DNA from: an uncultured Candidatus Melainabacteria bacterium
GTDB taxonomy: Bacteria > Cyanobacteriota > Vampirovibrionia > Gastranaerophilales > Gastranaerophilaceae
Direction: 5' to 3'
Assembly: GCA_934754855.1 (NCBI GenBank)
Contig: CAKVJR010000005.1
Span: 1 to 33,708, forward strand
DNA: 33,708 bases
Below the pieces are notes generated by a model, which did no database searches, was not told the DNA's origin, and saw only the letters and a program-made list of their open reading frames with translations. Both the position numbers and the translations under genes were made by a program. The stretch's first letter is position 1. Each line of letters starts with the position of its first letter. This document shows, in pieces, positions 1 through 12,000 of the stretch.

Positions 1-3000
1 CTTCATCTTCAACTGCGTATCTGTTAGGAGCATAAGCAGTCATCGGCAACATCATAACCATATCAAGGTTATCAAACGCCGTGTCGTAAGTTTGAACTTG
101 TGTCAAGAAACCGCCGACTTGAACAGCAACAGGTGTAGCCAATGCAGTCGGAGTGTAGCCTGTACGCTTGAATGCGTATTTACCGCTTCCGAGTGATTGC
201 ATTTGGTAATTAGCCAATGCCGTTGAGTATGAAGTTTCACCCTGTAATCCGAATGTTACGCCGTTAACGCCCTTGTCGCCGTGGAATACATCGTAAACTT
301 GGTATCCGTTTGCACCATCTCCTTTGCTTACGAGGTGTGAGTTAACAGTGATTGTAGCACCGTCAGCACCTGCAATTGCACCGCCTACATGAACTCTATC
401 GTATGCACCAGTTGCAGGGTCAAAGTCCATATAGAACAAGTTGTCGCCAGCAACTGTGTAATCACCAGTTACGCTGATTGTGTTATTTGCTTGGTTATTT
501 TGTAAGCTAACCATTGTGTTTTCGGTCTTTAATGAACCGAATTGTGCGTTAGCGTTAGGAATATTCAATACTGTTGTATTGAAATCGCCTGCTCCGCCGA
601 CTGCAATGTTTGTCGTGTATTTTGAGTTCAATATAGTATTTTTCATTGTCATATTATTATCGACTGCAAATTTTTCATTAGCCGTTTCAAGATATGAAAT
701 GAATTTGGAAGAATCCGATACAGATGTATTAATATCTTTTGCCTTAATATCTTTAGCATTAATAAATACGAATGCATCTTTTGCTTTTAAGCCGTTTGTA
801 ACAACATCTCCACTTGAGTTAATCATTACAACCGAATTATCAAGTGTTGTATCTCCGTTTACTTCGAGTTTTTCTACTGCACGACTATGTCCGATTGCAA
901 GTAAGTCGTTTGTCGCATTCAATGATCCCTTAACAGTAACATTTTTACCTTCTATTGTTGAATTATATTCCTCAATATCTTTAACTTTTCCTTGGATAGT
1001 TCCAATTAATTTATTAACATCAAGATTCGGAGTATCATTGTTTGCTACTGTAGTTTCATCAGACGTATTCGACGTTCCAGATGCTGTTAATGCCGTTGAA
1101 ATTGAGCCAACTTGTAAATCAACATTTGAATTTCCACTTGTCAATACAGTGTTCTTAAATGAAACATTTTTATCAAATGTTACATCACCGTTTGAACCAA
1201 TCGTCGATGAAGAATCTGTAGCATTAACAGAACCCCCAATATGTGTTTCTTCCAAACCTATAAGACTTAGAAGCGAACCAGTTGAATTAACACTGCCTTT
1301 GACATTCAATTTCTTACCAGCATTAACAGCAACTTTGGACATTTGAGAAGTGATGCCATCTATTGAAACATTTCCTTCTGCTCCATAAATGCCAACAGTT
1401 GAACCCATTGCTACTACCTTGGTATTAGCAGCGTCAACATTATTGATTGATTGAATTTGAACTGTGGAATTTATTCCTGCATTTATTGCTGTTTTCGTTG
1501 TAGCATTGCCAAGTTTGACATCGTTTCCAACAACAGTAACATTTGAATTTTCGCCTGCAGAAATAATTCCAGTATCAACTCCACTTGTAGAAGATGTTAC
1601 TCCTTCTCCAATAGAAACTTTTCCATTTTCTGCAATAACATAAGCCTGTGATGCTGTCTCAGAATCAGTCGTGACAGTTAAAGAATCCTTGATATTTACA
1701 TTACCTGCAGAACTTTGAATAGCAGCCATTGCATTGTTTACTGAAACTTTATTCAATGCAACATCACCATTTTCAGCATTAAGGATTGTACCGAATGTCG
1801 GATTTGACGAATCACCAGAAACGCTATCCGAAACAGTTAAATTATTTCCTTTTATTCCATTATCCGCCAACATATTCAAATTAGATGAAGAAACAATGAT
1901 ATCTTTATCAACATTTATGCTTCCATCTGTCGCATTGATTGTTATTGTTTTATTTGTTGTTTTTCCGTCAACTGTTTCTTTATTATTTGTAAGTGTAATC
2001 GATTTAATCGAAACATCACCCTCTGTTGCATTTATGACTGAATCTTTTGTATTGTCATACAACTTGAGATTTTCCATTGCAACCGATTTGCCTTGCATAA
2101 GAGCATCAGCAGTGATTGCCGTCATATCAACGTCACCTTTGATAATCAAGGCTCCCTCATCTGCCGAAATTTTAGCAGAACCGTTTGCGACTTTCAAAGC
2201 AGGGTTCGTCAAGTCAGTTTCTTCACCAAGTGTGACTCCGCCTTCTTCAGAGTGAATTATCAAGTCTGCTTTTGATACGTCGATATTGCCGTTTGCCGTA
2301 ATATCATTCTTAGCAAGGATTGTAGCCGAGCCGTCATTAACCTTCAATGCAGGATTTGTTAAATCTGATGCATCACCGAATGTTAATGCACCGCCTGCAC
2401 TCATAATAATATTAGAAGTATCTGCTTTAACATTTCCTGACGCAGTTACATTTCCGTCTGTTGAAATGATATTTGCATCTGCTTTTTTCAAGGAAATTGA
2501 ACCTGATGAGAGGTCGTTTTTCGCTTGAATGTATGTCGGGTTAGTTGCCATATCAGTCAAAGTGATGTCTTTAACCGTGATAGCACCGTTTTCCGCTAAA
2601 ATTACACTTGCGTGTGTATCTGAATCGATTGTTTTAACGGCAATATTTGTAAGGTCAATGTCACCTGCCATGATATCGCCCTCTTTTGAGCGAATATACA
2701 AATCAGAGAGATTTGCGGCAATAACATCTTCTATACTGATATTACCGATTGCAGAAATTGTAACAAGTGATTCACTGCCTGCTGCAACATTTGCCGTGAT
2801 ATTACCCGCTGTGTAATTTCCTGCTGAATTTGCTTGGTATTTAGCATTATCAGCAATTTTGATATTTCCGTTTGTAATATCTGTTGCCGCAGTTGACCCT
2901 GCTGTTTTTGAAGTGATTTGCTTCAAGACAACATTATCTGACAAGTCGATATTACCTGTTTTAATGCTTCCGTCTTTTGCAGCCATACCTAATTCAGTCG

Positions 3001-6000
3001 GGATATTGCCCGCTGCGGTATCGCTTACTTTAATATTGCCTGATATAATTCCACCGTTTGTTGCGGAAATAATCGTTGTTGAATTATCAACAGTTATTGT
3101 ACCCGTTCCGAGGTTTACATCGCCATCTTGTGCAATCAACTGCAAGTTAGAATTTGCAACATCAACATTGCCGTTATTAGTTGTAATTCCACCTTTAGCC
3201 TGAATATTTGTCAACTCGCCGTTGTTGTCTTTTACGCTGATATCCTTAGTCGAGATGTTTCCAACAGTTGATACAATTTCCATAGCCTTTTCATTGTCAT
3301 GGATATTGATTTTGCCTGTTGATACAGTTCCACCCCTAATTGAGGATTTATCAGTCATTTCAGTGATTTCAATATCACCGTTAATATCTAAGTCGTCTTG
3401 TGCAAAGATTTCAGCCTTTCCGCCTTTGACTTTCAATGCCGTACCTGTTCCGTCAGTATCTGATGCAATTTTCATTGCTCCATTTGCGGACACCCAGATG
3501 TCTGCATCTTCAACATTTAATTTGCCCTTCGCAATAATGTCGCCACCGTTTGAAGCGATTGTTGTTTTCGCATTCTTTCCGTTTGGATCGATGTTATTAA
3601 CAACATCTAATGCTCCAAGCGTCAAATTGCCATCTTGTGCGTAAATTGTTGATGCATATTCTGAATTTTTAATAGAAACATCTCCCTTGATATCAACAGA
3701 GTTACCGCTGATATATGCAAGGTCTGCCAAATTATTCATCAAGACGTCACCCTTAATAGTAGTAACACCTTCTGATGAAATAAATACAGAACCGTCTGTA
3801 ACTGACAATGCCGGAGTTATTGCACTGTTGTTACCGATTGTAATGTCGCCGGTGCCTGAATCTCTTACAACGATACTTGCGATTGAATTATCAACCGACA
3901 AATTGCCGTCAATATTGATATTTCCGGTATCTGCAATCGCTGCAAACTTGGAATCCGTTACGGTAACATCACCTTTTTTGGTTCCTGTTGCTTTAATATC
4001 AATGCCGTTTGCTCCTGAGATTTGAAGCATTTTTGTATCAGAAACGGTTACATCTCCCAAGATAGAAAGTTTATCGGACAATGCACCTACTGCAATATTT
4101 CTGTCGGCGTTATTTGTCGATGTTAAACTACCCATTGAAATCGAAGAGCCGTTTATCAATGAATTGTTTGTAAGTGAATCCAAAAGAACATCACCGTTAA
4201 CCGTCAATGCATCTTTTGCAACAACGTAAGCAGAACCGTTTACAACACTCAAAGCGGGGTTAGTTGTATCGGTTACTTCACCAAATGTAACTTTGCCCTC
4301 ATCAGATTTGATTGTCAAATCCGAATCTTTAACTTTGATATTGCCGTTTCCTTTGATATCGCCTTTTGCAACGATTGTTGCCGTTCCGTTAGCGACATCT
4401 AACGCAGAATTTGTCACATCAGTTGCATCACCGAATGTCAATGTGCCGCCGAGAGCACCCATTTCCAATTTAGAATCGGTAACTTTAACATTACCTGTTG
4501 CAGTAATACTTCCTTCTTTTGAAATCATATTGATTGAAGCATTATCTAATGTGATTTTGCCTGCTGAAATATCTTCTTTCGCTTGAATATATGTCGGGTT
4601 AGTTGCCATATCGGTCAAAGTGATGTTTTTAACCGTGATAGCACCGTTATCCGCCAAAATTACACTTGCGTGTTGTTCTGTCGTTGAATCCAACGTTTTA
4701 ACTGCAACATTTGTAAGAGTTACATTGCCCAAGCCGATATCTCTGTTTTCCGAACGGATATACATATCGGCAAGGTCTGATGCCGTAATATCGCCTGCCG
4801 TGATGTCATTTGTTGCTTTCAAAGCAAGCAAAGCATCTGCACGGTCAGCACCGTTTGCAATTACATCGCCGTTAATTTTTAAATTATCACCTGCTTCAAT
4901 GTAAGCAGTACCGTTTATTACGCTCAATGCGGGATTTGTCGTATCTGTCGAGTCACCCAACGTGATTGAACCGTTAGTCGAAGTTGCTTGGAAACTGCCA
5001 AGTTTAACAGTTACGTTGTTATCGCCTGTCGTAATATCTCCGCCTGCATCTAAAATTAATGTTGAATTTGCGGAAACACCACTCTTTGTTGCACCGATAA
5101 CGTTGATTTCGCCTGTTGTAATTTTGCCCTCGGATTTCAATCCTGCTGCGGATTCTTGCTTGTCGCCCGAAATTTCCGAGAATTTGCTGATTACGTTAAC
5201 ATCACCGACTTCAATGTTACCTTTTGCTTCCATTTGGAGCAATGAACCGTTTTTAACATCAATATCAGGTGTATAAGCAGTTGAACCATCTTTTGTAAAG
5301 ATAATGCTGCCTTTGTTGTTTTTGATACTTAATTTATAATTTTCATCACCTGTCGGTGTACCGATAATTTCGTTTCCGATACCGTTGATAAGTGTCATAT
5401 CCTCGCCTTGAGTGATATTTTCAACGATTACCGTTGCACCGTTTGCCAATTTAGACAAGTCGAAACGTGTATCGTCCGCAAACTTCTTGTCTTCTGCAAT
5501 ATCTTCACCAAGTGCAATTTGACCGTTTTTAATCGTAATTGTTCCGTGGAATCCCGAAAGGTCTGTTTTTGCACCTGTCAATGTCGTTTTGCTTGCATTT
5601 TCCTTGATAAGGCTGCCTGATTCTTTTGACCATTCTGTTGCTTTTGTCGAAAGATTCAAATTGCTGAAGTCATTATTTCTTCCGCTGACAAGGTAGAATT
5701 CTGAGTTCTTATCAAGAATTACTGTCGGTGAGTATGTTCCTGTGACATCGTTTCCTGCCGAGTCAACAAAATTAACGTCACCGAAGCCCAATTTACCGTT
5801 TTCTTCAACATTGAATGTTGTATCTTTTCCTTCAATACCTTCAGTACTTACCTTAATGTTGATTTGGTCATTCTTATCTTCTTCACCGCCGATGATAATA
5901 CCTGAGAACGCATTGTTTTTACCAATGCTGATAATTTCATCAGAAGCATCAACATCAGTTTCACCGTGAGTAACTTGGATTGTTGTATCTTTACCGAGAA

Positions 6001-9000
6001 TTACCTCATTGTGAACCGTGTTATTGTTTTTATCTTTTGCGTCAAATTTGATTTTTTCGTTCGGGTTAGTCATATTGATATCCGTTGCACTGCCCAAAAC
6101 GAACTTGCCGCCTTTGCCGTCAAAGTTAATTGTTGTATTGCCTGTGTAAATAACACCGTCGTTCAAAATTAATTTTGCATCTTCAATGTAAGATACTTGT
6201 GAATTTGCGTGGTTGAAGTATATCGAACCGTCTTCAAACTCTAAAGTACCGGCATTTTGGATATATGAACCCATATAATTTTCTGCCGATGAACCTTTTG
6301 CGAATGTTAACTTAGCACGACCTGCCAAGCCATCTTCAAGAGGAGATGTCTTGTATCCTTTATAAACTTTAGATGTGGCGTCACCGATTAACTCACCGTA
6401 GAATGTCAAGTCGGTATTATATTTAATTAACACGCCGTCAACGGTTTTTTCATAAGAATCGTTGAAGATGTTGAGTTGACCGCCATTTGACAATTCAATT
6501 TTGGAAACATCTTTCGATAAACCTGCACCTTCAAGTGAAACTTTACCACCGTTGCTGATTTTAATATCAGTTGCGATTTGAACAGCATCTCCGACTACCA
6601 AATCAGAAACAGCATGTTTTCCGTCTTTTGCAATGTCGATATTCTTATCTGCACCGCCATTCAAAACGAGTGTGTATTCGCCTGAATTTTTCTTGAATTT
6701 TTCACCTGTTGCTTCATCAACAACATCTACAAAGTTTTGTTTGAGAGCCAAATCGAGTTTTGCATCTGACAAACCGATTTTTGCGTCAACTTTTGAATCT
6801 CCGCTGCCTGATGAGTAAGTAAGTTTATTACCTGCTGTCGAGAACGGATTTTTCGATGAATCTTTATATTGATAAAGAACATCTGACAAATCAGTTATTT
6901 TCGATACGCTGTTATTTTCAAATCTGATTGTAGCACCGTTGATATTAAGGAGATTGCCCTCTGTATCACTTGTTGCGGCTAATTTTGCACCCTCAGTCAA
7001 GATAAACGTACCGCCTGTAACTTCATTGTGTGTACCTTTTAAATTCATGAAGTTATTTGCAACAGTAACTGTTCCGCCTGTTTGTGTAAATTGGCCTGTG
7101 AAATCACCCAAACTGCTTTCAAAATTGATATTTCCGCCCAAAACGTTCATTTTGTTTGAAGAACTATCTGACGCAACAGTTTGAGTTTTTGAGAATGTGA
7201 TTTCGTGTTCGTCTGTACCTTTGAAGTTAATCGTTGAGCCATTTTCGAGATAAATTGCACTACCCTTTGCAGCAGCGTTATTTTCAAAAATGATATCTCC
7301 GTCTGTTGTATCTAAATTCAAAGTACCGTTTGCAATGTTAAATACACCGCCTGTGCTGCCAGACGAAATTGTTGAGTTATTTGAGAATTTAATATTACCG
7401 CCGACATTGATAACACCGCCGTCAGAAGCGACTATGCCACCTTTGTTTGTTGCCGTATTGCCGCTGATTGTTGTTACTTTTCCGGTTTTTGCAACGATAT
7501 TCACGGTTCCGTTTTCGTTGTAAATAGCACCGCCGATACCGTCTGATTTGTTATCATAGATTGTATTATTGCCATCAACAATGATGTCAAGAATACCGTA
7601 ATCTCTTCCATCAATTACGTTACCCTTGTTATAAATCGCACCGCCTGCCGTTCCGCTCTTGTTACCCGAGAATTTTGTATCTTCGATAACAAGATTGGAT
7701 TCGTTAAACAATGCACCGCCTTTTGAAGCAGAATTGTTTTCAAATACGCCGTTCTTCAAGTATCCGACGTCATATCCCGAACTTGTTTTTGAAACGTCAT
7801 TTGTTTTGATAATTGCTTTTGCACCTAAGTGTAATGCACCGCCATTACCTGTATTGATGTCTTTACCTTGATTTGAGAAAGTAATACTTTCCGTATTATT
7901 TGCCTCATCGTAGTAAATATTCATAATGCCGTCGTTAGAAATTGCACCGCCGTTTCCTGTTGCATAATTCTTTGAATTAGCACCCGAGAAACCTTTAAAT
8001 CCTTGTGCAAAAGATATTGTAGCACCGTTTGCGTTGTAAATGTCACCACCGTTGACTGCACCGTTATTCGTAAATACAGTATCGGCACCGATTGTCAATT
8101 TGCCTTTTCCGTTATAAATCGCACCGCCTTTTTCTGTTGCAGTGTTGCCGTCAAAGGTTGTTTTATCAATCTTCAAGTCAACTGTTGATTCTTTATAAAC
8201 CGCACCGCCGTTTTTACCTTTGTTTTTGGTAAATGTTGCATTCTTCAAAGTATTTGCTTCTGAGTCGGTTGTAATTGAAGAATCATCTAACAACGAAAGT
8301 GCAGCACCGTTAGCGGAACCGTCACCAACACCCGTGATTACCAAAGATTTTCCGTTTTCGGTTGTAATTTTTACAATACCGTCACCTTCGTTGGTAATGA
8401 ATGATGTATTTCCTTCGTTGCCTTTCTTTGTACCATCAAGTTCAAAACCTTTTGTGAAAATTAATTCACCTGAGTTACCGATTAAACTTCCAGAGTTATT
8501 AAAGAAAGTATTGTTTTCTCCAAGAGTTAATTTACCCTCGTTATAGAAAGCAGAACCAAGACCTGTTGTGCTGTTTCCTTTGAATGTTACGTTGTCAAGA
8601 ACAATGTCAATGCCTTCATCAACATATAAACCTGCACCGTGATCAGCAGTGTTGCTGTCAAATGTAACTTTTGAAAGGTGATTTACGCCATCAGCATCAG
8701 CATTGACAGATGAACCCTTTTCAATATACATACCGCCGCCTGATGAAGCAGTGTTGTTTACTAACGAAGTTCCTTCTTCCATTGTCAATTTGCCGGCGTT
8801 AAAGATACCGCCACCATATTCCGCTTTGTTTGCTACTTCATCGGCAACACCGATAGAAGAACCGTTTTTAACTACCAATTCACCGTTTGCTGCGTTGTAA
8901 ATCGCACCGCCTTTTGCAGTTGCGGCGTTACCGTAAAATTCTGCGGTTTTTGAATTGATAACGGTTTTTGCACCGTCAGCGTTGAAAATCGCACCGCCCT

Positions 9001-12000
9001 TACCGGTTTTGATTTCTTCAATATTGTCTTTATCACGACCGTTATTGATGAATTTTGCACCGTCACCGATGATTAATTCACCTTTTTCGTTATAAATCGC
9101 ACCACCTTCTGCTTTGTAAGAATTGATTGTAGTGTCTTGTTCTTTGTTATATGCGTATGTAAAGTTGTTTTCAAATTTTGAATTTTCTACATTCGTTGTT
9201 CCTGATGAAGCATTGTAGAATGCACCGCCTCGACCGATTGTATCTTTAGCGGGGTCTTTTCCTACGCCTGCACCTGCACTGTTACCTGTGAAATCCATTC
9301 CGATAATTTCATTATCATAAACAGATGTTGAATCTTTTTGCTTAATAGTGCCTGCATTGTACAAAGCACCGCCTAAATATTCATCAGACAATGAAGTTTG
9401 GTCGTTATTAGGATTATTTTCTCTGAATTGTCTTGTTGCCGTATTTTCGTTAAATACAATTTTTTCGCCTTTTTCACCAAGTTTGGTAAGAATCTTTGCA
9501 CCAATATATTCAGTACCGTTAACAGTTTCTTTGCCCGTGTTATAAATAGCACCACCTTGAGATGCTTGGTTTTGGTTAAATTTAGAACTTGATAATTCAA
9601 TTTCCGACAAAATATCATTATAAATAGCACCTGCTCTGTTAGCAGCCGAGTTATTTTCAAATGTTGATGAAGAAACGGCTAATTTGCTGCCACCATTTAC
9701 ATTAACAATAGTTTCTGCCGGATAGTAACCTTTAACATCGTCAAATTCTAACTTGTAAGATGTATTACGTCCTGCGTTGTAAATAGCACCACCTGAACTG
9801 TTTACTTCTTCGGTATTTTTACCGCTCGCATTGGGGTCATCAAAGATTGCAACTCCTCTGTTAGCAGAGTTTCCCGTGAATGTTGAGTTATCAATAACCA
9901 ATGTTTGGGGATTTGTTGCGTCCGAATAATTGTAAATAGCACCACCGAACAATGCTCGGTTGCCGTCAAACGAAGCATTATACAAACCGTCTTTTATGGT
10001 TCCGTCGCTCATTCTTGTGCCGAATTTACCGCTATTGTTGTATATTGCACCACCTTGATGAGTGTAGAATATGTTGCCTGTTTTGACAGTTGAGCCTGAT
10101 GTAATGTCTTCTTTTGTTTCATCTGCTCTGCCGCCACCGACAAATGTTACGGCTCCCGCAACAATTTTTCCGTTTTCTAATGCTTCGTTACCGATTTGTC
10201 CGTCATCATTGAAAATAATGGTTCCTTTATTAGACAATGCAGAACCGGAATATGAAGCAAAGTTTTTATAAAATCCCGAGTGAGCACCGATTTCAAGTGT
10301 TGCTCCCTTATCAACGTATGCAGCACCACCCTCAGATTTATAGAAATAAACTAAGTTTTGTGAAACTGTGGATTTTTGGACATCAAGACCGACAACGTTA
10401 TTAACAAATGCAGCCTTTTTACCCAACAATACAGTACCGTCAAGGTTTTCTGCATTTCCTACCTTAGTATAAATTGCACCACCCTGATAACCTGCCTGGT
10501 TTAATTCAAATAAAGAAGAGTCACCGATACTTACCGCTTTGTATCCATTATATGCATTTTGACCATCGTAAGCGTAGTTATATATTGCACCACCTGCAAC
10601 ATTTGCGGCATTATCTCTGAAGGTAGTTTTATGTCCCAACGAAATAATAGCATCTTTTATTGTAGAACCTTCATTATATATTGCACCACCTTCACCAAAG
10701 TATTCATATATTGCAGTACTTTGGTAACTTCCGTAATCTTTGCATTCATGTGATGTTGAACGGTTATTCTCAAATGTTACCCCCGTTGATGTTCTACCGG
10801 GATACATACCGAAGAAATTAGTATTATATACTGCACCACCTTGTTCCTTAGCAAAATTTTCTTCGTGTTTACCCATCGGGTTTTTATCTGAGAAACCAAT
10901 AGTTGTGTTGTTATCGATAATAACCGTACCGCTATTATAGAAAACACCTCCGTGATTTAATCCGTCTTTCATTCTGACTCCGTCAAACCAAGAACCTTCT
11001 TTGAATGATTGAGTAGAACCGTTGCTTATTGTCCAATGTGCTTGTGAACCAATTGCATCGTCAAACACAAGAGAACCTTTACCTGTTATATTAATTTTAG
11101 AACCTTGTGATTTGAAACCGCCTGTTGTCGCATTTGCAACGTGAATTTTAACATCTCCGTCATATAAATTAATTCTGGCTTTATCACCGAAAATAATTTC
11201 TGAGGTTGTCAATGTGGTATCTTCTTCTTTACCACCGATAACACCACCTTTTAAATCGGCAAAATCAACGGACAATTCGATTTTATCTGCCGTTAATGTA
11301 GAATTTTTTTCCATCACTAAAACAGATAAAGAATCTTTTTGATTCGGATCATAGACACTGTTATTTTGGAATCGGATTTCAGAACCGTCTTTTCCGTTAC
11401 CGATTGTAACCCCTCTCTCAAGTTGGACATTCGTCTTGCCTGCAACAAGGAACTTATTTGAACTGATATCAGATTTAATAGTTACATTACCACTACCAAC
11501 AACTGTTTCTGCTGAAGATGAAGTCGTAGAGGTAACATCTTTATCAATACCTAATTTAACAGTTTGAATTTCAATCAGAGAATCACGGCCGCCAAGAACT
11601 AACTTACTTTTTCCGACTTTTCTTAAAACACCTGAATTTCCGCTTGTAAATGTTGCTTCAATATTATGAGTAGCATTATCATCACCAAAAATTCTCAACT
11701 CTCCGTCCAAATTGATTGTTGAATCTTTGTCAATGTTTATGCCGACAATATTGCCTGTTCCGTCATCTTTTCCTGTTGCACCGATTGATAATGTTCCGTC
11801 ATCAACGGCAATAGTTGATGATTTAATATCAAAAGTACCTTTTGAATATAGTTTTGATTTTCCTGAACTTTGAATTCTTGATGAATCAGCAGAAAATGCT
11901 GAATTTGCAAGAACACCGTCTTTTTCCACACCGTATGATGTACCGTTTGCAACATTTACAAGTTTAAGAGTTGAATTTTGGTCAAGAGTAATGGTATTTG

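Noticed and set aside
7235..10951. Regularly recurring 18-base cores resembling a CRISPR array
   Set aside because: Spacing is irregular, cores vary, and all copies encode GGAIYN in one reading frame.
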